Positions 53,830 through 62,914 of a stretch of DNA of 64,000 nucleotides are shown piece after piece (position 1 is the stretch's first letter; every line of letters starts with the position of its first letter). Origin of the DNA: an uncultured Parasphingopyxis sp. (GTDB lineage: Bacteria; Pseudomonadota; Alphaproteobacteria; Sphingomonadales; Sphingomonadaceae); the NCBI GenBank assembly GCA_947259005.1, contig CAMYKP010000006.1:806001-870000 (forward strand). Direction: 5' to 3'. The position numbers and the translations under genes were made by a program. The notes under the pieces are model-generated. The model was not told the DNA's origin and ran no database searches. It saw only the letters and a list, made by a program, of their open reading frames with translations.

Positions 53830-54729
53830 ATGGCCAATTTCTTCGACCAGTTGATAAATCGTGCCGCACAAGGCGAACCGCTGCCCACAGCAATTGTCCA
53901 TCCCGTGGACAGCCGTTCGCTGGGCGGCGCGATTGCCGCCGCCGAGGCGGGGTTTATCGAGCCGATACTGGTCGGGCCCCGGGCAAAGATCGACGCACTC
54001 TCGTTCGATACAAGCGCGTTCCAGATTGTCGACGTACCCCATAGCCATGCGGCGGCGGCGCGCGCGGTGGAGCTTGTGCATGAAGGCCGGGTCGGGGCTT
54101 TGATGAAGGGTGCGCTCCATACGGATGAATTATTGGCCGAGGTCGTGTCCGGAAAAACCGGAATCCGGACCGAACGTCGCGTCAGTCACGTGTTTGTCAT
54201 GCGATCGCCCGCCTATAACAAACCGCTTCTGATTACCGATGCCGCGATCAATGTCATGCCCGACCTCCTCGCCAAGCGCGACATCGTCCAGAATGCCATC
54301 GATCTGGCGCAGGCGCTGGGGATCAATGCGCCTAAAGTCGCCATCCTCTCGGCAACCGAGGAGGTCAATCCCAGGCTGCCATCGACGATCGACGCGGCTG
54401 CACTTTGCAAGATGGCGGACCGTGAGCAGATAACTGGCGGTATACTGGATGGCCCTCTTGCTTTCGATATCGCGGTGTCTCCGGAAGCCGTGGAAGCGAA
54501 AAACCTGGAGTCCGATGTCGCAGGTGCCGCCGATATTCTGGTGGTGCCCGATCTCGTTGCCGGCAACATGCTCGCAAAACAGCTCGACTATCTGGGCGGC
54601 GCCGACGCATTCGGCATCGCGCTAGGCGCCCAAGTGCCGATCATTCTCACGAGCCGCGCAGACGGGACAGAAGAGCGGAAGATATCGGCGGCTTTTGCCA
54701 AATTATTTGCAGAGCGGGGAAAACTTTGA
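53830..54729 (+). CDS. pta: Phosphate acetyl/butyryltransferase
   Basis: The protein has 299 residues, a short form without the DRTGG regulatory part of long Pta. Motifs are VGALMKGALHTDELL, RRVSHVFVM, LITDAAINVMPDL, and DILVVPDLVAGNMLAKQL. The reaction is acyl-CoA + Pi to acyl-phosphate + CoA. With the next gene, acetate kinase, it links acetate to acetyl-CoA. The overlap is TTGA, with ackA starting on TTG. A butyryltransferase role is possible. It lies 158 bp after the exporter. Confidence 0.88.
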   Translation: MANFFDQLINRAAQGEPLPTAIVHPVDSRSLGGAIAAAEAGFIEPILVGPRAKIDALSFDTSAFQIVDVPHSHAAAARAVELVHEGRVGALMKGALHTDELLAEVVSGKTGIRTERRVSHVFVMRSPAYNKPLLITDAAINVMPDLLAKRDIVQNAIDLAQALGINAPKVAILSATEEVNPRLPSTIDAAALCKMADREQITGGILDGPLAFDIAVSPEAVEAKNLESDVAGAADILVVPDLVAGNMLAKQLDYLGGADAFGIALGAQVPIILTSRADGTEERKISAAFAKLFAERGKL

Positions 54730-55823
54730 CAGATGCGATTCTCGTGCTCAACGCCGGTTCCTCGAGCGTCAAATTCGCACTCTACACGATCACGAAGCCC
54801 GCAGATCCGGCACTTTCCGCAGGTCAGATCGAACGGATCGGCGACGATCCCAGGCTCCATATCGGCAATAGATCCCGGCCTTTCGGGCGTCCCGAAGACG
54901 GGCATGCCGCACTCATTGGCCGACTGCTCGAGGCGATAGATGGACTGACACCCGACGGCATTCGGATCGTCGGCACCGGGCACCGGGTCGTCCATGGCGG
55001 CGCCCGGTACGCTGACCCGGTTCTGCTCAACGAGGATATCATCGCGGAGCTGGAAGCGCTGACATCGCTCGCGCCGCAGCACCAGCCGCACAACCTGGCC
55101 GGCATCCAAGCGGTCGCTACCGCCTATCCGGCCGTCCCACAGGTCGCCGCCTTCGATACGGCCTTTCACCGCACGCAATCGGAGATAGCCGAGCGTTATG
55201 CCCTGCCGATCCACTACGCCGAACAGGGTATAATCGCCTATGGCTTCCACGGCCTCTCTTATGCCTCGATCGCGCCGCGCCTACCTTCGCTGCTCGGGTC
55301 GAGCGCCCGGCGTGTTGTCGTCGCGCATCTTGGCCATGGCTGCAGTATGGCAGCGCTGTTGGACGGTCGCAGTGTCGCGACGACGATGGGCTTCACCGCG
55401 CTCGACGGCTTGCCGATGGGAACCCGCTCCGGAAGTATCGATCCGGGCCTTGTGCTGCATCTCCTCTCGGAGCGCGGCATGGATGCCGAAGCCGTTTCTC
55501 GCCTGCTTTACAAACAATCGGGTCTGCTTGGCCTATCCGGAATCAGCAGCGACATGCGCGATCTGCTGGCGAGCGATGCGCCCGAAGCGGGCTTTGCAGT
55601 AGATTTTTTCGTCGATCGTTGTGCGCGCGCCGTCGGTTCCCTTGCGGTATCTCTGGGCGGTCTGGATGCGCTCGTTTTTACTGGCGGTATCGGCGAAAAC
55701 GCTGCTGAAATCAGGGGTGCAATCGCCGCCCGCCTTGCCTGGCTCAATATCCCGCCGCCGTTCGCAATCGCGACGGACGAGGAAGGCGTGATCGCCGAAG
55801 CTGCCGCACGCCTCATTCGGTAA
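54726..55823 (+). CDS. ackA: Acetate kinase
   Basis: The protein has 365 residues. It begins at a TTG overlapping the pta stop (TDAILVLNAGSSSVKFALY). It has GHRVVHGGARY, VAAFDTAFHRT, HLGHGCSMAAL, TMGFTALDGLPMGTRSGSIDPG, and the late VFTGGIGENA. Length is about 35 residues shorter than the usual ~400. It works with Pta and could run either way, making ATP from acyl-phosphate or activating acetate. TTG starts usually lower translation. Confidence 0.94.
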   Translation: MTDAILVLNAGSSSVKFALYTITKPADPALSAGQIERIGDDPRLHIGNRSRPFGRPEDGHAALIGRLLEAIDGLTPDGIRIVGTGHRVVHGGARYADPVLLNEDIIAELEALTSLAPQHQPHNLAGIQAVATAYPAVPQVAAFDTAFHRTQSEIAERYALPIHYAEQGIIAYGFHGLSYASIAPRLPSLLGSSARRVVVAHLGHGCSMAALLDGRSVATTMGFTALDGLPMGTRSGSIDPGLVLHLLSERGMDAEAVSRLLYKQSGLLGLSGISSDMRDLLASDAPEAGFAVDFFVDRCARAVGSLAVSLGGLDALVFTGGIGENAAEIRGAIAARLAWLNIPPPFAIATDEEGVIAEAAARLIR

Positions 55824-55946
55824 CGCAGCGACAGCATCGGGCGATCGACCGGTCGGCACGTTGACGGATATCAAGCACCGTGCATTTCTGTTCGACTAGC
55901 TTCACGGGGCCAACCCGCAGCGCGTGACTATCGGGAGACTACCGCC

Positions 55947-56957
55947 GTGAGCCTTGCGTTCCTCTGGATGCAGTTTCTTGCAGCTGCCTTGCTGATCTTG
56001 TTTGCCGCGCCGCGGCTAACCCGCAATGCTGAAATCATCGCAGCGCGGCGCAATATCTCCGACAACTGGATCGGATTGATACTGCTGGCTTCGGTTACAT
56101 CCTTGCCGGAGCTTGCCGCCGGGGTATCGTCGGTGAGTGCCGCGAATGCACCCGACATCGCAGTGGGCGCCGTATTCGGAAGCTGTGTCTTCAATCTAGC
56201 GATGCTGGTTGTTCTGGATTTCGCGGTACGCGGGGAGTCGGTCTATCGACAGGCGCGTCAGGCGCATATTCTCTCGGCCGGTTTCGGAACGATGCTGATC
56301 GGCATCGCGGGGCTCACTCTGATGGTTCGCGATCTTGGGCTGGCCCTTTCGTTCGGCCATATCGGTGCGACCTCGCTCATAATAGTCCTCGTCTATGTCG
56401 TCGCAACCCGGGCCATTCACAACTATGAAGCGAAAATCCGCGAACGCGCGGGCGAAGCAGTCAAAAAAGCACCGACCAGATCGCTCAAAACAGCGCAGGT
56501 GATGTTCGCAGTGGCGGCGCTGGTAATCATTCTGGGCGGCCTTTGGCTTCCGGTCGTGGGTGCGAGAATCGCGGATCAGACTTTTCTCGACCGCAGCATC
56601 ATGGGCACCATCTTCATCGCGGCGGCAACCTCGCTCCCCGAACTTTCAGTATCGCTCGCTGCGTTGAGGCTCGGATCGGTCAATATGGCAATCGCCAACC
56701 TGTTGGGCAGCAATTTGTTCAACATTCTCATTCTCGCCATCGAGGATGTCATCTATTCCAGGGGAACGTTGCTGGATGATGTGTCCAACACCCATGCGGT
56801 AACCGCGATGGCGGCGGTCATTATGTGCGGTGTCGTAGTTACCGGCTTGCTCTATCGCCCGAAAACCCGCCTGTTCAAGACGGTTGGCTGGACGAGCATC
56901 GCGCTGTTTTTGGTATACATACTAAACGTTTACGCTATTTTCCTGACTGCGTTGTAG
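55947..56957 (+). CDS. CaCA-family sodium/calcium antiporter
   Basis: The protein has 336 residues in two inverted alpha-repeats. The first has VTSLPELAAG and GAVFGSCVFNLAML; the second has AATSLPELSVS and ANLLGSNLFNILILAIED. These are the ion-binding acids and asparagines of the YrbG-type exchanger. About ten helices span the inner membrane. In the first repeat GSN is GSC. The start is a GTG at 55947 with GGGAG 9 nt upstream. It lies 123 bp after ackA and is probably separate. Confidence 0.88.
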   Translation: MSLAFLWMQFLAAALLILFAAPRLTRNAEIIAARRNISDNWIGLILLASVTSLPELAAGVSSVSAANAPDIAVGAVFGSCVFNLAMLVVLDFAVRGESVYRQARQAHILSAGFGTMLIGIAGLTLMVRDLGLALSFGHIGATSLIIVLVYVVATRAIHNYEAKIRERAGEAVKKAPTRSLKTAQVMFAVAALVIILGGLWLPVVGARIADQTFLDRSIMGTIFIAAATSLPELSVSLAALRLGSVNMAIANLLGSNLFNILILAIEDVIYSRGTLLDDVSNTHAVTAMAAVIMCGVVVTGLLYRPKTRLFKTVGWTSIALFLVYILNVYAIFLTAL

Positions 56958-57221
56958 TTGACAAAAGGCCCTATCCTTCGATCCCGAAAACATTCCTGTT
57001 TGTCTCAAGTGTACCAGTTTCTCACTGGCTATCGACTTGGCCGCGAAATTTGCCCAAAACCATTTCCCGGGTCCATTTGAGACTTCAGAGTGACTTGGTA
57101 TCGATGGAACCTTAAGACACAGTGCGACAATTGCAGGCAATAACCGGATGTATCGCTTCCGCTCCAGTCTCTGGTTGCGGCGCAGGGCGCAACTGGGCAT
57201 TTCAGCCTAAGGGGGCGGCTC
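56958..57221. other. Intergenic region upstream of the mct operon
   Basis: The 264 bp contain no gene. A TTGACA at 56959-56964 has no good -10 at the normal distance. GGGGGCGG just before the ATG at 57222 is the ribosome site. The promoter of the mct operon must be here; I could not place it or find an operator. Confidence 0.5.
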
Positions 57222-58424
57222 ATGTATGAATTCTTGAAAGGCATGACGGTGGTGGAAGGATCGGCATTCGTGGCCGGCCCTTCCTGCGCGCTGCACTTTG
57301 CGCAGATGGGTGCGAAGGTTATCCGCTTCGATCAGATCGGCGGCGGGCCCGATGCAAGGCGCTGGCCTCTGGGGCCCGAAAATGAAAGCCTGTATTGGGA
57401 AGGCCTCAACAAGGGAAAGCAGTCGATCGCGATCGATTTCAAAAATCCTGCAGGCCGGGAGCTGGCACAGCAACTTGCCACGGGCGGAAACGGCCTCTTC
57501 GTGACCAACTTTCCGGTCGACGGTTTCCTGTCGCACGAAAATCTCAGCGCCTTGCGCGCCGATCAGATAACCTTGCGCGTAATGGGGTGGGCCGATGGCA
57601 CGCCGGCCGTCGATTATACTGTGAACGCGGCGACGGGCATTCCCTACATGACCGGTCCGGCCGATGATGATCGCCCGGTCAATCATGTACTCCCGGCATG
57701 GGACCTGTTGACCGGAGCCTATGGAGCTTTCGCCCTGCTCGCGGCGGATCGCGACCGTGCTGAAAGCGGTCGCGGCCGTGAAATTCGGTTGGCGCTTTCC
57801 GACATCGCTGCCGCCTCGCTCGCCAATATGGGTTTTCTTGCCGAAACCATGCTTGGCGAGAAGGACCGAGCGCGCAGCGGCAACAATCTGTACGGGGCGT
57901 TTGGTCGCGACTTTGTCGCCAAGGGCGGGGAGCGGTTCATGATCGTGGCGATCACACCCCGGCAGTGGTCGGGCATGCTCTCGGGACTGGAGATTACCGA
58001 AGACATCGCCGCGCTCGAGGCCGAACTCGCGATCGATCTGAGCAAGAATGAGGGCGCTCGCTACACGCACCGGAACCGTCTGGACCCTTTGATCGAAAAG
58101 GCAGTTGGTAGTTTCGAAGCCGCTGAACTGGAAACGAGATTCGAAAAGGCGGGCGTTACCTGGTCGAGATATCATTCGCTGCACGAATCACTGACCGATG
58201 AGCCCAGGCTTTATGCGGACAATCCGGTCTTCTCCACGATAGCTCATCCGGGCGGCGCAACTTATCCGGCTCCCGGTGCAGCGGCCCGCATCCCGCAGGA
58301 CGAGCGCCACCAGCCCGAGCCCGCACCAAGGATCGGCGAGCACACCGACGAAGTGCTTGCCGAATTCCTCAGACTCGACAGCGGCGAGATTGCACGCCTG
58401 CACGACCGGGGAGTGGTGGAATGA
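57222..58424 (+). CDS. mct: Mesaconyl-CoA C1-C4 CoA transferase (2-methylfumaryl-CoA isomerase)
   Basis: The protein has 400 residues of the CaiB/BaiF class III CoA-transferase family. It matches the Chloroflexus Mct pattern throughout: VVEGSAFVAGPS, RFDQIGGGPDARRWP, WEGLNKGKQSIAIDFKNP, VDYTVNAATGIPYMTGP, NHVLPAWDLLTGA, NNLYGAFGRDF, and DNPVF near the end. Mct moves CoA within one molecule, turning mesaconyl-C1-CoA into mesaconyl-C4-CoA. It is the first of three genes joined by ATGA overlaps. The main doubt is substrate, since other class III enzymes share the fold, but the long collinear match is specific. Confidence 0.88.
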   Translation: MYEFLKGMTVVEGSAFVAGPSCALHFAQMGAKVIRFDQIGGGPDARRWPLGPENESLYWEGLNKGKQSIAIDFKNPAGRELAQQLATGGNGLFVTNFPVDGFLSHENLSALRADQITLRVMGWADGTPAVDYTVNAATGIPYMTGPADDDRPVNHVLPAWDLLTGAYGAFALLAADRDRAESGRGREIRLALSDIAAASLANMGFLAETMLGEKDRARSGNNLYGAFGRDFVAKGGERFMIVAITPRQWSGMLSGLEITEDIAALEAELAIDLSKNEGARYTHRNRLDPLIEKAVGSFEAAELETRFEKAGVTWSRYHSLHESLTDEPRLYADNPVFSTIAHPGGATYPAPGAAARIPQDERHQPEPAPRIGEHTDEVLAEFLRLDSGEIARLHDRGVVE

Positions 58425-59230
58425 CAATTCTGGACCCGGCCCGGATCGACGAATGGCGCAGTGCGATCGGCAAAACCGAACGGCGGACAGAGATGCTGGA
58501 AGCGGAAAGCCTGCGCCGCTTTGCCCTCGCGATTGGGGCCGAGGCCACACATGCTCCGCTCGCTCATTGGGCATTCTTCCTGCCCGGTCCCGCCGATGAC
58601 GAGATCGGCCAGGACGGCCATCCGCGCAGGGGCGGTTTCCTGCCCGATATCACCCTTCCCCGCCGGATGTTTGCAGGAAGCAGCATTCGGTTCGAAGCTC
58701 CCTTCCGGATCGGTGCAGAGGCCGAGTTGGTCTCCACGATTACCGATGTCACCCATAAATCAGGGCGTTCCGGCGAACTGCTGTTCGTGGAAGTGGAAAA
58801 GACGATTTCACAGGATGGTGCCCCGTGTATAACCGAACGTCAGAGTTACGTGTACCGCGAAGAGGGCGCGCCCGTTCCCATGCCCATTCCCGCTGCGGAG
58901 CCTCCCGAGGGTGAGGAATGGACACCCAATGAGGTCAATCTGTTCCGCTTTTCCGCTGCGACCTTCAACGGGCACAGGATCCATTATGACCGGCCCTATG
59001 CGACATCGGAAGAAGGCTATCCAGCGCTCGTCATCCATGGCCCATTCACGGCCGCGAAACTGGCCGGGTTGGCAATGCGCCGGGGCCCGCTTGAAACCTT
59101 TTCGTTCCGCGCAATGGCCCCCCTGTTCCTTGGGCAGCCCGTTTTCCTGCACAGCAGCGCGACGGATGAAGTTACCGCCTTTCGATGCGACGGCACTCCT
59201 GCCATGACCGCAAAAGTGAGTTACAAATGA
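58421..59230 (+). CDS. meh: Mesaconyl-C4-CoA hydratase-like double hot-dog protein
   Basis: The protein has 269 residues in two hot-dog halves (FAS1-like dehydratase/MaoC, HTD2 type). The N-terminal half has [25 protein letters not shown], and the second half has the hydratase segment [16 protein letters not shown] with the catalytic Asp and His. In the 3-hydroxypropionate bicycle Meh hydrates mesaconyl-C4-CoA to (S)-citramalyl-CoA. The assignment rests on the family plus its place between mct and mcd. It overlaps both genes by 4 nt. Confidence 0.78.
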   Translation: MTILDPARIDEWRSAIGKTERRTEMLEAESLRRFALAIGAEATHAPLAHWAFFLPGPADDEIGQDGHPRRGGFLPDITLPRRMFAGSSIRFEAPFRIGAEAELVSTITDVTHKSGRSGELLFVEVEKTISQDGAPCITERQSYVYREEGAPVPMPIPAAEPPEGEEWTPNEVNLFRFSAATFNGHRIHYDRPYATSEEGYPALVIHGPFTAAKLAGLAMRRGPLETFSFRAMAPLFLGQPVFLHSSATDEVTAFRCDGTPAMTAKVSYK

Positions 59231-60870
59231 CCGACTGGATCGACCTTTCCCGACAAGCCGCATTCGCTGCGCAGACTCTGGTTGAACAAATGCGCGCAAA
59301 GGTCACCGACGCGATTCTGGTCAATGGCCGCGCCGACAACAAACGAGTGGAGCAGGAACAGCGCCTCGTACATGGTTTCGCCTGGCTCGCAACTACCGCA
59401 GAAGCCCTTGCTGCCGCATCGGACTGGGCCAGCCGGGCAAAGGGCGCGGATGCTTATGGCGAGATTGAAGAATTAGTCCTGAAAGTCGGTCTGGGCGAAT
59501 ATTGCGCGCAGCTCGCCTCTTCCATCCCGATGAGCCAGAACGAATTCGTCCGGCTGTCCGAGTTCGGATTGCGCGCCGAAGTCGATAGTTTCGCTGCCGA
59601 TCCGGCTATCGCCAAAGTCCTGACTGAAGGGAACACAGCGGAAACCCGGCGAAAGCTTGCCGAGCTGCTGGGAAACGGAGCAAGGCCCTATGAGGGTCTG
59701 GGCGATGAAACACATGACATGATCCGCGATCAGTTCCGCGCCTTCACGGCGGACAGGATCGCTCCCAGCGCGCACAAATGGCATCTGGCCGATGCGCTCA
59801 TTCCGATCGACATCGTCCAGGAAATGGCGGAACTCGGGGTCTTCGGTATCTGCATAGACGAAGAATATGGTGGCCTCGGGCTAGGGAAGCTCGCCATGTG
59901 CCTCGTATCCGAGGAATTGTCGCGCGGCTGGATCTGTGCCGGTTCGCTCGGCACGCGTTCCGAGATTGCAGGAGAGCTGATCGGAAAAAATGGAACCGAA
60001 GAGCAGAAAAGGAAATTCCTGCCCCGACTTGCCGATGGCTCGATCTTGCCCACCGCCGTTTTCACCGAGCCCGATACAGGATCCGATCTTGCCTCCGTGC
60101 GGACGCGGGCCATGCAGGCCGATGACAACAGCTGGCGGATAAACGGAGCGAAAACATGGATAACCCATGCGGCGCGCGCCGACCTGATGACGATCCTGTG
60201 CCGCACCGATCCCGATACGCCGGGCTATGGCGGACTCTCGATGCTGCTGGTCGAAAAGACCCGGGGCAGCGATGAAGCTCCCTTCCCCGATCCGGGTATT
60301 GCCGGTGATGAGATCGAAGTTCTCGGCTATCGCGGGATGAAGGAATATACGCTTGGTTTCGACGACTTCCATGTCAGTCGGGATGGCCTTCTCGGCGGCG
60401 CAGAGGGGCAAGGCTTCAAACAGCTGATGCGGACGTTCGAAGGCGCGCGGATCCAGACAGCTGCACGCGCCATAGGGGTAGCCTGGAACGCCTTCGATCT
60501 CGGGTTGAGCTACGCGCTTGAGCGCAAGCAGTTCCACAAGCCGTTGCTCGTTTTCCCGCGCGTTTCAGACAAGCTGGCCCTGATGGCGGCCGAAACGGTG
60601 ATGGCGCGAGAACTGACTTACTCGGCGGCACGGCACAAGGATAAAGGGGAGCGCTGCGACATCGAGGCGGGGATGGCGAAACTTCTCGCCGCACGCGTCG
60701 CCTGGGCGAATGCGGACCTTGCTGTCCAGATTCATGGCGGCAACGGTTATGCGCTGGAATATGAGATCAGCCGCGTCCTGTGCGATGCTCGCATTCTCAA
60801 CATCTTCGAAGGTGCCGCTGAGATCCAGGCGCAGGTTATCGGGCGGGGACTGGCCACTTCGCAATCCTGA
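59227..60870 (+). CDS. mcd: (2S)-Methylsuccinyl-CoA dehydrogenase
   Basis: The protein has 547 residues, long for an acyl-CoA dehydrogenase because of a ~120-residue N-terminal part specific to Mcd ([34 protein letters not shown]). The core has [77 protein letters not shown], and [28 protein letters not shown]. Mcd makes mesaconyl-C1-CoA from methylsuccinyl-CoA with FAD and ETF in the ethylmalonyl-CoA pathway. Its start overlaps the meh stop (ATGA). Confidence 0.87.
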   Translation: MTDWIDLSRQAAFAAQTLVEQMRAKVTDAILVNGRADNKRVEQEQRLVHGFAWLATTAEALAAASDWASRAKGADAYGEIEELVLKVGLGEYCAQLASSIPMSQNEFVRLSEFGLRAEVDSFAADPAIAKVLTEGNTAETRRKLAELLGNGARPYEGLGDETHDMIRDQFRAFTADRIAPSAHKWHLADALIPIDIVQEMAELGVFGICIDEEYGGLGLGKLAMCLVSEELSRGWICAGSLGTRSEIAGELIGKNGTEEQKRKFLPRLADGSILPTAVFTEPDTGSDLASVRTRAMQADDNSWRINGAKTWITHAARADLMTILCRTDPDTPGYGGLSMLLVEKTRGSDEAPFPDPGIAGDEIEVLGYRGMKEYTLGFDDFHVSRDGLLGGAEGQGFKQLMRTFEGARIQTAARAIGVAWNAFDLGLSYALERKQFHKPLLVFPRVSDKLALMAAETVMARELTYSAARHKDKGERCDIEAGMAKLLAARVAWANADLAVQIHGGNGYALEYEISRVLCDARILNIFEGAAEIQAQVIGRGLATSQS

Positions 60871-60958
60871 TCAACAGGGAAGCCAAGCAATCTGACGAGA
60901 ACATGGTTGCGGCCAATTCCGGCCCCGGCGCAATCGCTGCAGGATTCGCATGGTTGCT

Positions 60959-61828
60959 CTAGAGAAACGCCTTCACGTCGGCGATAAAGCTGTCGAACTG
61001 GTCGTGATGCAACCAATGCCCGGCATTGGGATAGCTTTTGACACGCGCAGAATTGAAATGGGCAATCCGCCCATCCGCTTCAGGGTTGGAAGCCCAGCTG
61101 TCTTCTCCATAGCAGAGCAAAGTCGGGCACGTGATTGCCCCCCACAAGGTTTCCAGATCCTGCTGATCAATATCGACGGCTGTCCAGACATGCACGTGCG
61201 GATCAAATTTCCAGCTATAGCTACCATCTTCATTTCTGCTGACGGCATGCACCGTAAGATGCCGGACCTGCTCTTCACTAAGATGGGCATTCTCTTCCTG
61301 CATTCTGGCAAGCGCATCATCAAATGTTGGATACCGTTTGGGGATGCGGGCCGCGGCGGATCGCTTGTCATCAATCCACTGGCGCAATCGACCGGCCTGA
61401 TCGGTCTTGTTGCGCTCTGCCAGCATTGCCGGCGATGGGCCAAGCCCTTCGATCGCCACGAGCTTGCGAACATTCTCCGGATAGAACCCGGTATAGCGCA
61501 GCGCGATGTTGCCACCCAGTGAATGCGCAACGATTGAAACGGGAGCCAGGTCAAGCTGGTGCACAAGCTGCCCCAGATCATAGACATAAGGCATCATCGA
61601 ATAGTTGCCGTCATTGGTCCAGGCGCTGTCACCATGGCCGCGCAAGTCAGGCGCGATGATATGCCAATCCTTGCTTAGCTCCTCGGCAACCCAGTCCCAG
61701 TTGCGGCAGTGATCGCGGCCACCATGGAGCAGGATCAGGGGCGGTGCGTCTGCATCACCCCAATCGGCATAGTGTAGCTTCAAACGCTGCGAAACGAAGT
61801 TTTTTGATGTCGGACCATGGCTTTTCAT
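60959..61828 (-). CDS. Alpha/beta hydrolase
   Basis: The protein has 289 residues with no signal peptide. It has LLHGGRDHCRNWD, DLRGHGDS, the elbow VAHSLGGN, the acid in LCYGEDSW, and the histidine in NAGHWLHHD. It could be an esterase, thioesterase or C-C hydrolase; the position on the opposite strand beside mcd suggests acyl-ester work but proves nothing. It converges on mcd across 88 bp. Confidence 0.85.
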   Translation of the reverse strand: MKSHGPTSKNFVSQRLKLHYADWGDADAPPLILLHGGRDHCRNWDWVAEELSKDWHIIAPDLRGHGDSAWTNDGNYSMMPYVYDLGQLVHQLDLAPVSIVAHSLGGNIALRYTGFYPENVRKLVAIEGLGPSPAMLAERNKTDQAGRLRQWIDDKRSAAARIPKRYPTFDDALARMQEENAHLSEEQVRHLTVHAVSRNEDGSYSWKFDPHVHVWTAVDIDQQDLETLWGAITCPTLLCYGEDSWASNPEADGRIAHFNSARVKSYPNAGHWLHHDQFDSFIADVKAFL

Positions 61829-61975
61829 ATCGCGATTATCTGGCAGGCCCCGTCAAAGTCAGCAAGCATCAAATCACCGGAAATCTTCGATTAATGCTGG
61901 AAAGGCGCAAGCTGATTGAACATGACCACGCTCGCGCGTGCTCCGGAAGAAATGATATCGCCCGGTGCAGCCGGT

Positions 61976-62779
61976 TTACTCGCCGGTGAATTTTGGTGGC
62001 CGCTTTTCGAGAAATGCATCGACGGCTTCCTCATGATCGCGGGTTTCATGGATAACCGCTTGGTAAGCCGCCGACAGCTCCAGTACATCGGAATAGCGCT
62101 GGGCCTGCGCTTCCCGAAGCAGGCGCTTCGTGAGCCGCACTGCGCGGGGCGGATTTTCGGCGATTTTCTCTGCAATCCCCTTTGCCGCATCCAGCAACTG
62201 ATCGTCCGCCACGACTTGCGAGAACAACCCCATTTCAAGACCCTTGGCGGCATCGAAACGCTCTCCTGTCAGGAACAGTTCGGCAGCTTTGGAATAACCG
62301 AGAATCTGTTGCAGAGACCAGGCACCCCCATCCCCCGGAACAATCCCGACCTTGATGAAGCTGGCGGCGCATTTTGCGCTTTCGGCGGCAACCCTGACAT
62401 CGCACAGGCAGGCAAGGTCGAGGCCCAGTCCGATCGCGTGGCCGTTCACGGCCGCGACAAGGGGAACATTGGTCGCCATGAAGGCACGGGTGATTTTCTG
62501 CACGCCGCGCCGATAATTGTTCATCGTATCAACCGGGATGGGCATCCGGCCGATACCGGTTTTTTCTTTCATGCCCTTGAGGTTCCCGCCGGCACAGAAG
62601 GCACGGCCGTTTCCCGTCAGGATGCCGACGCTGATTGAAGGATCGTCTTCCAGCGATTCGAGTGCAGCGATCACATCCGCACAATGCTCCAGCGTGCCGA
62701 TGGCATTGAGCGTATCCGGGCTGTTGAGCCGCAATATGGCCACCCTTCCCGATTTCTCGACCTGTACAAAATCGCCCAT
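61976..62779 (-). CDS. Enoyl-CoA hydratase/isomerase family protein
   Basis: The protein has 267 residues of the crotonase superfamily. It has the oxyanion hole GRAFCAGGNLKGM and the second site HAIGLGLDLACLCDVRVA, then KVGIVPGDGGAW where an acid acts, and a normal C-terminal helix set. It adds water to, or isomerises, an enoyl-CoA. The ATG at 62779 is preferred, with GAGGAG upstream; the frame is open farther. It is divergent from an acyl-CoA dehydrogenase gene across 135 bp. Confidence 0.88.
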   Translation of the reverse strand: MGDFVQVEKSGRVAILRLNSPDTLNAIGTLEHCADVIAALESLEDDPSISVGILTGNGRAFCAGGNLKGMKEKTGIGRMPIPVDTMNNYRRGVQKITRAFMATNVPLVAAVNGHAIGLGLDLACLCDVRVAAESAKCAASFIKVGIVPGDGGAWSLQQILGYSKAAELFLTGERFDAAKGLEMGLFSQVVADDQLLDAAKGIAEKIAENPPRAVRLTKRLLREAQAQRYSDVLELSAAYQAVIHETRDHEEAVDAFLEKRPPKFTGE

Positions 62780-62914
62780 CACATTCTCCTCGTCCGGGCG
62801 GCCATAACCCGGTGTGCCCCAGTTCGCCATAGCATCGCCAAACCCCACTGCTTGTTTAGGTGAGCGTAGCAAAACTGCTTTGCCCGAAATGCTTTTCCCC
62901 TTAAGCCATTCGCG

